Both the position numbers and the translations under genes were made by a program. DNA of 64,000 nt. Source: an uncultured Capnocytophaga sp. Its GTDB lineage: Bacteria; Bacteroidota; Bacteroidia; Flavobacteriales; Flavobacteriaceae. This document shows, in pieces, positions 1-8,024 of the stretch. The notes beneath the pieces were generated by a model. It had not been told where the DNA came from. It was given only the letters and a program-made list of their open reading frames with translations, and made no database searches. The stretch covers positions 62,001 through 126,000 of the forward strand of contig NZ_CALGWU010000056.1 of NCBI RefSeq assembly GCF_937936315.1. The letters are read 5' to 3'. Each line of letters starts with the position of its first letter. Position 1 is the first letter of the stretch.

Positions 1-439
1 ACTCTTGAACTTCGCGTTTAACAGCGATAGCGATGTCGTCTTTCTTCACGAATACATCGTCCAACTTCATTTTAGGTACTTCGGCACGAACCACGTCGAA
101 CACATAGCTGGTAATCTGATCGTGAGGGTATTCGAGCTTATAGATGGCATCGTATACCTTTTCTTTGATAACGACGAATTGCACCGACACTTTGATTTTT
201 ACGAATACATCGTCTAAAGTTTTGGTTTCTACAATCACATCAAGTTGCTGGATTTTAAGGCTGATGCGTGCCGCTACTTTATCGATAATAGGTATTTTCA
301 TTTGTAAACCCGAATGGCGAATGCTTTCAAATTTACCGAAACGCTCTATTGATACGGCGGTTTGTTGGCGCACTGTAAAGAAAGTAGAGAGCAAAAATAC
401 TAATGCAAAAAAGATTAGGATGTAAAATAAGTAAGACAT
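1..439 (-). CDS. SPFH/band 7 membrane protein, N-terminal part (cut by window edge)
   Basis: The reverse strand reads an open frame from an ATG at 439 to the window edge, 146 residues. It opens with a short hydrophobic anchor (MSYLFYILIFFALVFLL) followed by a band 7 pattern: VRQQTAVSIERFGKF, SGLQMKIPIIDKV, then LDVIVETKTLDDVFVKIKVSVQF. This matches the stomatin/prohibitin group (QmcA/YbbK-like). Such proteins are N-terminally anchored in the inner membrane, oligomerise into ring scaffolds and often act on membrane protease or lipid-domain organisation. The C-terminal coiled coil lies outside the window. A good promoter sits 34 bases upstream. The family is clear; the exact role is not. Confidence 0.85.
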   Translation of the reverse strand, partial: MSYLFYILIFFALVFLLSTFFTVRQQTAVSIERFGKFESIRHSGLQMKIPIIDKVAARISLKIQQLDVIVETKTLDDVFVKIKVSVQFVVIKEKVYDAIYKLEYPHDQITSYVFDVVRAEVPKMKLDDVFVKKDDIAIAVKREVQE

Positions 440-472
440 AATAAAAAAAATATTTTAGGTTGTTATACGGCA

Positions 473-503
473 CAAAGATATAAATTAATTAGCAAATTAG
501 CAA
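473..503 (-). promoter_or_regulatory. Promoter of the SPFH gene with AATTAGCA repeat
   Basis: On the minus strand TATCTTTG (473-480) matches the Bacteroidetes -7 consensus TAnnTTTG. A TTG (501-503) lies 20 bases upstream, inside an AATTAGCAAATTAGCAAATT repeat. Confidence 0.6.
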
Positions 504-508
504 ATTTG

Positions 509-1171
509 TTATTTTTTAATTAGGGTGTACCATTCTTCACCTGTAAGGTCGTAGATTTTTTGGATTTTGTGAAGGAATCCTTCGAAATCGAGATTGAGGT
601 CTATGAGATTACCCGATTTTATATCGAATACCCAACCGTGAACAGCAGGGAATTTGTTTTTTATATAACTTTCTTGCACGACAGCCATTTTGGTTACATT
701 AAGGCATTGTTCTTCGACGTTGAGTTCTACCAAACGGCGGTGACGCTGGTCGATATCGGTAATGGCATCGAGTTCGGCGTGATGTAAGCGATATACATCG
801 CGGATGGTTCGCAACCAAGGGTTTAGCAGGCCGTAGTCCTTAGCTTGCATAGCGGCTTTCACACCTCCGCAATCGTAGTGACCGCATACGATGATGTGTT
901 TTACCTGCAAGTGTGATACGGCGTATTGAATAACAGCGGTAGAACTCATATCGAGGGTGTTTACCACATTGGCGATATTGCGGTGTACGAATACTTTGCC
1001 GGGGCCGACGCCCATTAATTCTTCGGCGGCTACACGGCTATCGGAGCAGCCGATGTAGAGATAATCGGGGGTTTGGTCTTCAGCGAGTTTTTCAAAGAAA
1101 TGAGGGTCGCCTTCTTTGCGGCGTTTTACCCATTCGCGGTTGTTTTCGAATATTTTTTTGTATGTAGGCAT
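509..1171 (-). CDS. Beta-class carbonic anhydrase
   Basis: This cytoplasmic enzyme interconverts CO2 and bicarbonate, which supplies carboxylases; Capnocytophaga are known to need CO2. The 220-residue length is normal for the beta class. The zinc ligands are visible: Cys42 in CSDSR (with the Asp44/Arg46 dyad), His98 and Cys101 in CGHYDCGG. A -7 box (TACCTTTG, 1203-1210) lies 32 bases upstream. The stop codon abuts the AATTAGCA repeat that carries the promoter of the SPFH gene downstream. The class is certain; whether it is the only carbonic anhydrase in the cell cannot be seen. Confidence 0.95.
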   Translation of the reverse strand: MPTYKKIFENNREWVKRRKEGDPHFFEKLAEDQTPDYLYIGCSDSRVAAEELMGVGPGKVFVHRNIANVVNTLDMSSTAVIQYAVSHLQVKHIIVCGHYDCGGVKAAMQAKDYGLLNPWLRTIRDVYRLHHAELDAITDIDQRHRRLVELNVEEQCLNVTKMAVVQESYIKNKFPAVHGWVFDIKSGNLIDLNLDFEGFLHKIQKIYDLTGEEWYTLIKK

Positions 1172-1202
1172 AAATTAGGTGACAGGTTATAGGTTGTGGA
1201 GG

Positions 1203-1210
1203 CAAAGGTA
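1203..1210 (-). promoter_or_regulatory. -7 box of the carbonic anhydrase gene
   Basis: The minus strand reads TACCTTTG, a perfect TAnnTTTG, 32 bases before the ATG. No TTG is found at the expected distance. Confidence 0.45.
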
Positions 1211-1249
1211 AGAATAATTTGTTAATTAGTTAGCTTAGCAATCAGAAAT

Positions 1250-2713
1250 TTAGCATAAATCTCTTGCGATGAGGCGTGACATTCCTTCTTTTTTAGCGGC
1301 TTCATCTCCTCGTAGTCCGTGGAGGTATACTCCTAAACAGGCGGCTTCTATGGCGCTATAGCCCTGAGCGAGCAAGCTGGTGATCATACCGGTGAGCACA
1401 TCTCCACTGCCTGCTGTTGCCATTCCTGCATTACCGGTGCTGTTCACCCAATAATGCTCGCCATTGGTAATCATTGTGTGAGCTCCTTTGATAAGGAGGA
1501 GTACTTTGTGCTCTTTGGCAAAATCTTTAGCTTTGGCAAGTTTGTGCAAATCGTCGTGCCATTTGCCGATAAGTCGTTCTAATTCCTTAGGATGAGGAGT
1601 GAGGATTGCATTTTTGGGCAATAAAGCTAATTTTTCGGGGTGTTGAGATAGAATGTTCAGGGCATCGGCATCGATGACAAAAGGCGTATCGGGGTATTGT
1701 TGCAACAGACTGAACAGTGCGTTAGCCGTATCGGGGTGAGTGCCCCAACCTACGCCTACACCTATAGCCGAGGGTGCAAAAGGAATTTCCATAGCCTTGT
1801 AGTGTTTTGCCTCGTCGCAGGTGAGTACCATTGCCTCGGGCAGGGCAGTTTGTAATATTGTATAGCCACATTCGGGGATAGCCACAGTGAGTAACCCTAC
1901 GCCTGTGCGCAAAGCAGCTGTACCACTGAGTACTACTGCGCCCATCTTGCCATAACTACCACCTACGAGCAAAGCGTGACCGTAAGTACCTTTGTGTGAG
2001 AATTTTGGTCGTTTTCGTTGCAATTGCAGTATATCGGGTTCGAGGTAGTAGTAATCGGGTTGCAGGGTGTTTAAGAAGTGGGTATCTAAACCTATATCAA
2101 GCACTTCCCAATGAGGGATATACTTTCCTGTGGAAGGTAGTAAAAAGGGGAGTTTAGGGGTTTGGAAGGTGAGCAGCTGGTGAGGGTGTACCCAAATTTC
2201 CTCGGGTGAAGGAATGCGGTCGGTAGGGAGCCCTGAAGGCATATCTACACTTATAATATAGCTATTGGAATCGTTGAGTTGTTGAAAAATTTGTTGTAGC
2301 CAAATAGGGACTGGACGGGAGAGCCCAATGCCAAAAACAGCATCGATTACTACCTTTGCAAAGGAGATTTGAGAGGCTTGTTCGGCTTGTATTTCGGTTA
2401 TGGTAATACCTTGTTCTTCTAAGAGTGTTTTGTTTTCCTGGCAATCGGGGGAGAGGTGGTCGCTAAAGCGCAATAAATAAGTAGTTACGTGCCAACCATC
2501 GGCAGAGAGCATACGCGCTAAGGCAAGTCCGTCGCCACCATTGTTACCTGTGCCGGCTAATATGGTAAAAGTTTCTTTTTTAGAGCAGTGTTGTTTTATC
2601 CAATCGAAAAGTTTTGTAGCAGCGCGTTCCATCAGTTGCCAAGAGGAGATATTTTGGGCAGTGAGGGTTTGGGCATCGGCATCACGTAGTTGTTGAGAGC
2701 TAAGGATTTTCAT
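1250..2713 (-). CDS. nnr: Bifunctional NAD(P)HX epimerase / ADP-dependent NAD(P)HX dehydratase
   Basis: This metabolite-repair enzyme epimerises and dehydrates damaged hydrated NADH/NADPH. The N-terminal YjeF_N epimerase domain (about 1-210) shows AGTGNNGGDGLALARML and DAVFGIGLSRPV. The C-terminal ribokinase-like dehydratase domain (about 225-487) shows HALLVGGSYGKMGA, DADALNIL, LTPHPKEL and the NAGMATAGSGDVLTG active-site segment. Its 487 residues are slightly short for the family. The C-terminus is abrupt (ARDLC), and its stop codon lies within a run of degenerate GCTAA repeats (see findings), so a few residues may have been replaced. It appears to be monocistronic. Confidence 0.93.
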   Translation of the reverse strand: MKILSSQQLRDADAQTLTAQNISSWQLMERAATKLFDWIKQHCSKKETFTILAGTGNNGGDGLALARMLSADGWHVTTYLLRFSDHLSPDCQENKTLLEEQGITITEIQAEQASQISFAKVVIDAVFGIGLSRPVPIWLQQIFQQLNDSNSYIISVDMPSGLPTDRIPSPEEIWVHPHQLLTFQTPKLPFLLPSTGKYIPHWEVLDIGLDTHFLNTLQPDYYYLEPDILQLQRKRPKFSHKGTYGHALLVGGSYGKMGAVVLSGTAALRTGVGLLTVAIPECGYTILQTALPEAMVLTCDEAKHYKAMEIPFAPSAIGVGVGWGTHPDTANALFSLLQQYPDTPFVIDADALNILSQHPEKLALLPKNAILTPHPKELERLIGKWHDDLHKLAKAKDFAKEHKVLLLIKGAHTMITNGEHYWVNSTGNAGMATAGSGDVLTGMITSLLAQGYSAIEAACLGVYLHGLRGDEAAKKEGMSRLIARDLC

Positions 2714-2837
2714 TTTTAGGTAAGAGGTGTTTTTATTGTTGGTTTTTTTGTTGAGAGGAAAGACTCTGAAGTATCAGAATTTCTCCGATAATTAATATGA
2801 GTTGGTTGTAAATAATTATTTTAACAATCAATTAGTT

Positions 2838-2871
2838 AACTTTGTCAAAGTACTAGGACTTTGACAAAGTT
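2838..2871 (-). terminator. Hairpin terminator after the DoxX-HflX-OMP operon
   Basis: A 14-base inverted repeat (AACTTTGTCAAAGT / ACTTTGACAAAGTT) has a six-base loop. It lies 62 bases past the stop of the outer membrane protein gene. The arms resemble the outer arms of the TTTGCCAAA palindromes found elsewhere in the window. There is no strong T-tract on this strand. Confidence 0.45.
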
Positions 2872-2933
2872 TGCGATGCAAAGGTGATTTTGAGACTTTT
2901 TTTGTAATCTCTTGTGGAGAATACTCTTAGATT

Positions 2934-3638
2934 TTACCTAATTAAAAGTCCAAAACCTGCTCCTATGAAATATTGCGGTTCGTCTTGCCACAATGTACGT
3001 CCGCTACTGATGTCTAACTGTAGGGTAGGGGTGAGGAGATAGGCAAAACCTGCGTTGATATTGTGCTCAGGAGCACGCGTACCATTATAAGAGGCGTAAT
3101 ATTCTACAAAAGTCCAAAACTTATTGTTAGTAGGGACATAATTGATTTGGGCGGTAACATCCAAATTTTCAAATTGTCCAGAACTACTAGCGCAATAAGC
3201 TAATGAAAGCACATTGGTGAGGGAACTCTCGAACGCTAAGCAAGCATCGAAAGTATAGGCTTTAGCATCTGTTTTGCTGTATTGTCCATAGCCAATGAGT
3301 CCTACAGAGGGGATAAAACGCTGTTCGGATTCGTATAAACGTTGTTTTACGCTGAAGGTAGTACTGCTAAAATCGGGGGTACGGAGGTCGAAATCGCCTT
3401 CTAAGCGGATTTCAGTGTTAGTGATAAGTCCGTAGCGCAACATTAGATTTGCACTGCTATCTTCTTTGCTGAAAACATATCCGTTTTCTATTTGAAACTG
3501 ACCTTTGGGTAGCGTGTACACCCCTTCACTTTGGTCGGGGCGATCGGTGTTGATAGTTTCATCGTTTTGGGCAATAGCCAAAGATGAGCAACACAAGCAC
3601 AAAAGGAGTAAAAAAAGGTTATTCTTCGAATTTTTCAT
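2934..3638 (-). CDS. Outer-membrane beta-barrel protein, transporter/MetA-like
   Basis: The protein has a Sec signal peptide (MKNSKNN, a hydrophobic stretch, then cleavage near SLAIAQ-N), then TDRPDQSEG and alternating beta strands with an aromatic end. The TDRPD motif is typical of the 'phenol MetA degradation / transporter' barrel family, common in Bacteroidetes and of unknown substrate. It has 234 residues. Its start overlaps the hflX stop by 20 bases, so it is the last gene of the DoxX-HflX-OMP operon. A paralogue-like barrel occurs at 39573-40511. The barrel assignment is fairly safe; the function is unknown. Confidence 0.75.
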   Translation of the reverse strand: MKNSKNNLFLLLLCLCCSSLAIAQNDETINTDRPDQSEGVYTLPKGQFQIENGYVFSKEDSSANLMLRYGLITNTEIRLEGDFDLRTPDFSSTTFSVKQRLYESEQRFIPSVGLIGYGQYSKTDAKAYTFDACLAFESSLTNVLSLAYCASSSGQFENLDVTAQINYVPTNNKFWTFVEYYASYNGTRAPEHNINAGFAYLLTPTLQLDISSGRTLWQDEPQYFIGAGFGLLIR

Positions 3639-4824
3639 ATAGGAAATTATTAAAAGGGAAGCGGGTGATGTGTATCTCCTTCACTTTTTCGTATACTACC
3701 TCACGGAATTCTTCGAGATTGTTTTTGTTGAGAGCTGAAATAAACAATACATCACGTCCCATTCGCTGCATCCAAGTTTGTTTCCATTCTTCAAGGGTGA
3801 AGTGTTTTGTAGTGCGCTGGGTAGCCAAATCGTCTTCGGCAATTTCTTCGTTTGTATAAGCGTCGATTTTATTGAATACCATAATGGTAGGTTTATCGGC
3901 GCTGTGAATTTCGGCTAATATTTGGTTTACTGATTGGATATGTTCCTCAAAATTAGGGTGCGAGATATCTACTACGTGCAATAGCAAATCGGCTTCGCGC
4001 ACCTCGTCGAGGGTACTTTTGAACGACTCGATAAGCTGGGTAGGCAGTTTGCGAATGAACCCTACGGTATCGCTGAGCAAGAAAGGCAGGTTCTCAATCA
4101 CGACCTTGCGGACAGTGGTGTCGAGCGTAGCAAAGAGTTTGTTTTCGGCAAAGACTTCACTTTTGCTAATCACGTTCATTAGGGTAGATTTGCCTACATT
4201 GGTATAACCGATGAGCGCTACACGCACTAATGCCCCGCGGTTGCTGCGCTGGGTAGCCATTTGTTTATCGATAGCGGAGAGTTTCTTTTTGAGCAGGGCA
4301 ATACGGTCACGCACGATACGGCGGTCGGTTTCGATTTCGGTTTCACCAGGTCCGCGCATCCCGATACCCCCACGCTGGCGTTCGAGGTGCGTCCATAGCC
4401 CTGTAAGGCGTGGCAAGAGGTATTCGTACTGAGCGAGTTCCACCTGAGTGCGTGAGTAGCTGGTTTGGGCGCGCTGGGCAAAGATATCCAAAATGAGACC
4501 TGTACGGTCTAATATTTTAGCTTTGAGAATGCGCTCGATGTTTTTCTGTTGAGCAGGCGTAAGCTCATCGTCGAAGATAACCGTTCCTACCTCATTTTCT
4601 TCAACAAATTGCTGTACTTCTTCCATTTTACCGGTGCCGATGAATGTTTTAGGGTTAGGCACATCAAGCTTTTGGGTGAAGCGTTTGAGCACTTCACCGC
4701 CGGCGGTATAGGTAAGAAATTCGAGTTCGTCGAGGTATTCTTTAGATTTTTCTTCTGTTTGTAATTGATTGATAATCCCTACGAGTACAACTTTCTCGTA
4801 AGTAAGATTGATTTGTTCTAACAT
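3619..4824 (-). CDS. hflX: Ribosome-associated GTPase HflX
   Basis: HflX is an Obg-like GTPase that binds the large ribosomal subunit and can split or rescue stalled ribosomes under stress. Of 401 residues, about 1-190 form the HflX-specific domain with a glycine-rich segment (152-169, GGIGMRGPGETEIETDRR). The G domain follows, with G1 GYTNVGKST at 206-214, G3 in LLSDTVGF and G4 NKID. The gene sits 3 bases after the DoxX stop and overlaps the following barrel gene, so it is translated from the DoxX promoter. Confidence 0.96.
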   Translation of the reverse strand: MLEQINLTYEKVVLVGIINQLQTEEKSKEYLDELEFLTYTAGGEVLKRFTQKLDVPNPKTFIGTGKMEEVQQFVEENEVGTVIFDDELTPAQQKNIERILKAKILDRTGLILDIFAQRAQTSYSRTQVELAQYEYLLPRLTGLWTHLERQRGGIGMRGPGETEIETDRRIVRDRIALLKKKLSAIDKQMATQRSNRGALVRVALIGYTNVGKSTLMNVISKSEVFAENKLFATLDTTVRKVVIENLPFLLSDTVGFIRKLPTQLIESFKSTLDEVREADLLLHVVDISHPNFEEHIQSVNQILAEIHSADKPTIMVFNKIDAYTNEEIAEDDLATQRTTKHFTLEEWKQTWMQRMGRDVLFISALNKNNLEEFREVVYEKVKEIHITRFPFNNFLYEKFEE

Positions 4825-4827
4825 TTG

Positions 4828-5232
4828 TTAATCCCATTTATTGCGAGTAGAAAGAGCATATTTGCCCCCTCCGGTAAAGAATAAAGCCAAGGCGCCTAAG
4901 AAGAACAAGGCGGGCAATTCGGGCGCCCAACCTCCGTATTGGTTAAGGGCAGAGAGTTTATCGGAATAGGCTAAGTAGAGCGTTGCCAGTCCGTTGAGGA
5001 ACATCACGAGAGCTGCCAAACGCGAGCGGAATCCTAAAACGATGAGTAGGGGCGCTACAATTTCGCCAATGAACACGCCATAGGCTATGAAAGTAGGGAG
5101 GTTTTTAGCATCTAAAGTACTTTCGATATAACCAAAAGCATCGGGGTGCAATAGTTTGTTGATGCCGTGAGGAATCATCAATAAGCCTACAGTAAGGCGC
5201 AAAAAGAGTAATCCTAAATCTCTATTTTTCAT
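4828..5232 (-). CDS. DoxX family membrane protein
   Basis: This small integral membrane protein of 134 residues has four predicted helices. It shows the DoxX hallmarks: an N-terminal GLLFLRLTVGLLMIPHGINKL segment, then FIGEIVAPLLIVLGF and a conserved C-terminal FFLGALALFFTGGGKYALS. The family includes subunits linked to terminal oxidases and redox stress, but most members have no assigned role. It is the first gene of the operon with hflX. A TATCTTTG box lies 30 bases upstream. Confidence 0.85.
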   Translation of the reverse strand: MKNRDLGLLFLRLTVGLLMIPHGINKLLHPDAFGYIESTLDAKNLPTFIAYGVFIGEIVAPLLIVLGFRSRLAALVMFLNGLATLYLAYSDKLSALNQYGGWAPELPALFFLGALALFFTGGGKYALSTRNKWD

Positions 5233-5262
5233 AAAATGGAGGTATTTTTAAGTTTATGGAGG

Positions 5263-5270
5263 CAAAGATA
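5263..5270 (-). promoter_or_regulatory. -7 box of the DoxX-HflX operon
   Basis: The minus strand reads TATCTTTG, 30 bases before the DoxX start, at the edge of intergenic repeat module copy 1. Confidence 0.45.
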
Positions 5271-5565
5271 GTAAAAAATTACGAGTTACGAATTACGAAT
5301 GACGAAGTCGTAGCATAATGGGCAATTAAAAGAGGGGATTCCAAAAATTCTATATTAAGGGGGCGTTTGCAAAACGCCCCTACAATGTGACTAAAAGTGA
5401 TTGATTATCACGTTTATAGAATATTTCAAAGTTTTTTGCCTGTGCGGCTCGCACTTTTGGCAAAGTTTTTTGCCTATGCGGCTCGCTCCTCGCACCTTTG
5501 GCAAAGTATAGGGATAAAAAAACTGCCCGCGGGGATGGGGCAGTTTTGTATGAGGTTGTAGGGGA
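5271..5565. repeat. Intergenic repeat module, copy 1
   Basis: This gene-free stretch is copied at 6510-6812 and, shorter, at 7826-8024. In order it holds: stuttering TTACGAATTACGAATGACGA; a GTCGTAGCA... half palindrome; a hairpin with 9-base arms (GGGGCGTTT, loop GCA, AAACGCCCC, 5360-5380); two GTGCGGCTCGCAC-type REP palindromes with TTTGGCAAAGT arms (5428-5508); and a terminator (5516-5547). It is non-coding in all frames as far as I can see. Confidence 0.8.
5516..5547 (-). terminator. Rho-independent terminator of the first YD-like lipoprotein
   Basis: On the minus strand the stem AAAACTGCCC / GGGCAGTTTT is followed by a T-run. It sits 18 bases after the lipoprotein stop. A near-identical copy follows the paralogue at 6762-6793. 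Confidence 0.8.
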
Positions 5566-6474
5566 TTAATATTCGTATTCGGTAGTGCCAACTAATTGAT
5601 TGTTTTCATAGTGTTTTACAGTGAGGGGATAGCCTTCTTTATTATAGGTATATTTATAAGAAAAAGTAGTTTTTGTACCATTTCTTGTAGTAGAACTTTC
5701 TAATAAATTATTTTTAGATCTCTGTGGGTAAAAAAGAGCTTCAGGATCTAAATTACCATAACGTAAGGGATTGTGCTGAGTATCGTACTTATATTCATCA
5801 ATATCTTCTCCGTTGTCATCTTTAACTATATTTTCATTAGAAAAAGTATATGTAGTTGTAGTTCCTGTGAAGGTTGATCCATTTACCACTTTTCCATCTT
5901 TATCCTTTTCATAGGAAATTTTTATTTTGGTAACTATATTGCCATTGTAGTTATATTGAGATTCTTTACAAAATGTACCACTTTGTATACTGCCATTTAT
6001 AGATAAATTAGTAGGGATAGTTTCTAGTACATTTATGAGTTGATTTCCTATATAACTATATTTAAGTGTATAAGCATGACTATCTCTTACATATTTCTCT
6101 ACTACGGTAGATACTTTTCCATTTTCATAAGAGATTTTTTTCTCGTAGTTATCTCCTCCCGCACCTTCTCTTTTTATTTTAGCAACGAAATTACCTTCAT
6201 AAGTAAAAGTAGTAACTTGAGTAGTACCTGTTTGGACTCCGTTGTTGTACCTTACTACTGATTGAGTAGTAGGTTTCTGCTCTTTAAAATCAATGGTAGT
6301 AACTTCAATAAGATTCCCATCACTGTCTTTTTTGGTAATTTTCTTAACTAACTTTTCTATTGAAGTAGAGTTATTACCATTGTTTCCTCCACCATCACCA
6401 CTAGTATTATCATCGTTTTTGCCACATCCTATAAGTGTAGTCACAGCCAAAAGGCTCAATAAAATTCTCTTCAT
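5566..6474 (-). CDS. Lipoprotein with YD-like repeats, paralogue A
   Basis: I start this at the ATG at 6474 because MKRILLSLLAVTTLIGC is a lipoprotein signal with Cys17; an upstream in-frame ATG would bury it. A D/N/G-rich linker (KNDDNTSGDGGGNNGNNS) follows, then about 250 residues of loose repeats of the type TTFTYEGN, KISYENGK, LKYSYIGNQ, YKYTYNKEGYPL, ending in TEYEY. These resemble the YD/RHS-like beta repeats of Bacteroidetes surface lipoproteins. The function is unknown. It shares signal, linker and C-terminus with the next gene, and both ends lie in duplicated intergenic sequence, which points to tandem duplication then divergence. Confidence 0.75.
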   Translation of the reverse strand: MKRILLSLLAVTTLIGCGKNDDNTSGDGGGNNGNNSTSIEKLVKKITKKDSDGNLIEVTTIDFKEQKPTTQSVVRYNNGVQTGTTQVTTFTYEGNFVAKIKREGAGGDNYEKKISYENGKVSTVVEKYVRDSHAYTLKYSYIGNQLINVLETIPTNLSINGSIQSGTFCKESQYNYNGNIVTKIKISYEKDKDGKVVNGSTFTGTTTTYTFSNENIVKDDNGEDIDEYKYDTQHNPLRYGNLDPEALFYPQRSKNNLLESSTTRNGTKTTFSYKYTYNKEGYPLTVKHYENNQLVGTTEYEY

Positions 6475-6501
6475 AATGCTATAAGATTTATAATTATGCG
6501 G

Positions 6502-6509
6502 CAAAGATA
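6502..6509 (-). promoter_or_regulatory. -7 box of YD-like lipoprotein A
   Basis: The minus strand reads TATCTTTG, 28 bases before the ATG. The same box precedes paralogue B at 7818-7825. Confidence 0.45.
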
Positions 6510-6812
6510 GTAAAAAATTACGAAGTTGTAGCACGATGGGCAATAAAGTATAGTTACGAATGACGAGTTACGAATGACGAAAAGAGGAGGGGCAAAAATT
6601 CTATATTAAGGGGGCGTTTGCAAAACGCCCCTACATAACATACTCTAAAAGTAATTGATTATCAGGGTTATAGAATGTTTCAAGGTTTTTTGCTTGTGCG
6701 GCTCGCACCCCATAACCGCCCGTGCGGCTCGCTCCTCGCACCTTTGGCAAAGTGTAGGGATAAAAAAACTGCCCGCGGGGATGGGGCAGTTTTGTATGAG
6801 GTTATAAGGGGA
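6510..6812. repeat. Intergenic repeat module, copy 2
   Basis: This is the second copy of the module, lying between the two paralogous lipoprotein genes. It holds a TTACGAATGACGAGTTACGA stutter, a GTTGTAGCACGAT palindrome, the GGGGCGTTT/AAACGCCCC hairpin (6611-6631), two GTGCGGCTCGCAC REP cores (6681-6754) and a terminator (6762-6793). Apart from the promoter box at its edge I see no gene in it. Confidence 0.8.
6762..6793 (-). terminator. Rho-independent terminator of YD-like lipoprotein B
   Basis: The stem AAAACTGCCC / GGGCAGTTTT plus a T-run on the minus strand lies 20 bases after the stop. It is a copy of the terminator at 5516-5547. Confidence 0.8.
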
Positions 6813-7790
6813 TTAATATTCGTATTCCTTGATGCCTTCTAAAGTATCATTTCTAAATTCCTTTATAGTTTTAGGATAGCCTTCAGGAGTGTATTCATAT
6901 TCATAACGATAAGTGCTTTTATAAGTGTCAGTCTGTCCATTATCTGAATATGTGTTTATAACCTCCTTAGATGTAATATTATTCTTATTAACATCATTTT
7001 CATCAAAATACTCAGGTTGAATAATAAAAGGTCTTAAAGACCAAACTGTTTTAGCATTGTCGTGCTTAAATGTAGTTATAGTTTTTCCATCTTTTCGAGT
7101 TTTTTCTTTTTTTACAACATTACCATTAGAAAGGGTATAGATGGTTGTAGAAGTACTTACTGAACTATCTTCTATAACCTCTTGAGCATTGGTGTTATAC
7201 TCTTTTATATTTACAGTAATACTGTTATTAGTGTAATTGAAAATTTGTGTTTTATAACGTTTTTCCCCATTATTTAAACTTTGTTTATAGGTAAATTGTT
7301 TTAGTTTACCATTCTCGTATTTGTACTCTATAGTCCCATTCCCATTAAGTTTCATAGGGTAGGTAATTTCTTTTCGCTCTAAATTACCACTGCCGTCATA
7401 GAAGAAAGTTTCTGTTTTATTCTCTCTGTCAATAGAACCATCTTCTTGGGCTTCTTTTCTTTCTTGGATACGCCCTTGAGCATCATATTTAAGAGTAGAA
7501 ATTTGAGTAGTTCCCGTTTGTACGTCGTTTATTAGACGTCTATCAGAAAAAGAGGTTATTTTTCCATTTTCATAGTGAGTTACAGATTCATAGGTGTGTC
7601 TCCCATCTCGCTCAAAGGAAATCATTCGTTCTGCTTTCACTGTAGGGGTTTGTGTGGTGCTTGTAACAGTAGTTGAGGTAGTACCACCATTACCATTGTT
7701 TCCACCGCCGTTATTGTTGTTGTCATCATCGCTTTTGCTACAAGCTGCTAAAGCTGCAATTGCCAAAAGGCTGAATAAAATTTTCTTCAT
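6813..7790 (-). CDS. Lipoprotein with YD-like repeats, paralogue B
   Basis: The start at 7790 gives the lipoprotein signal MKKILFSLLAIAALAAC (Cys17). It is followed by a low-complexity linker rich in Asp, Asn and Gly (KSDDDNNNNGGGNNGNGG) and a Thr-rich stretch. The rest carries repeats such as TLKYDAQGRI, TFFYDGSGNLE, YKYENGKL and YEYTPEGYPKTI, ending KEYEY as in paralogue A. It has 325 residues. It is probably exported and anchored to the outer membrane; the linker resembles lipoprotein-export-type linkers of Bacteroidetes (inference). The function is unknown. Confidence 0.75.
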   Translation of the reverse strand: MKKILFSLLAIAALAACSKSDDDNNNNGGGNNGNGGTTSTTVTSTTQTPTVKAERMISFERDGRHTYESVTHYENGKITSFSDRRLINDVQTGTTQISTLKYDAQGRIQERKEAQEDGSIDRENKTETFFYDGSGNLERKEITYPMKLNGNGTIEYKYENGKLKQFTYKQSLNNGEKRYKTQIFNYTNNSITVNIKEYNTNAQEVIEDSSVSTSTTIYTLSNGNVVKKEKTRKDGKTITTFKHDNAKTVWSLRPFIIQPEYFDENDVNKNNITSKEVINTYSDNGQTDTYKSTYRYEYEYTPEGYPKTIKEFRNDTLEGIKEYEY

Positions 7791-7817
7791 AATGCTATAA
7801 GTATTTAAATTTTGGGG

Positions 7818-7825
7818 CAAAGATA
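7818..7825 (-). promoter_or_regulatory. -7 box of YD-like lipoprotein B
   Basis: The minus strand reads TATCTTTG, 28 bases before the ATG. Confidence 0.45.
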
Positions 7826-8024
7826 GTAAAAAATTACGAAGTCGTAGCACGACGGGCAATAAAGTATAGTTACGAATGACGAGTTACGAATGACGAAAAG
7901 AGGAGGGGGCAAAAATTCTATATTGAAGGGGCGTTTTGCAAAACGCCCCTACAATGTAACTAAAAATGATTGATTATCACGTTTATAGAATATTTCAAAT
8001 TTTCTTGCCTGTGCGGCTCGCACT
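7826..8024. repeat. Intergenic repeat module, copy 3
   Basis: This third, shorter copy holds a perfect GTCGTAGCACGAC palindrome, the TTACGAATGACGAGTTACGA stutter, a perfect 22-base palindrome (7928-7949, arms GGGGCGTTTTG / CAAAACGCCCC) and a GTGCGGCTCGCAC REP core that ends directly at the alpha-2-macroglobulin stop codon. Confidence 0.75.

Noticed and set aside
473..510. AATTAGCA repeats as a CRISPR-like or origin iteron array
   Set aside because: Units are about 8 bases, few in number, degenerate and scattered near many start and stop codons; no replication gene is nearby.
6475..6543. Upstream ATG for YD-like lipoprotein A (and the same at 7791-7859 for B)
   Set aside because: It would bury the lipoprotein signal and translate the promoter box and repeat.
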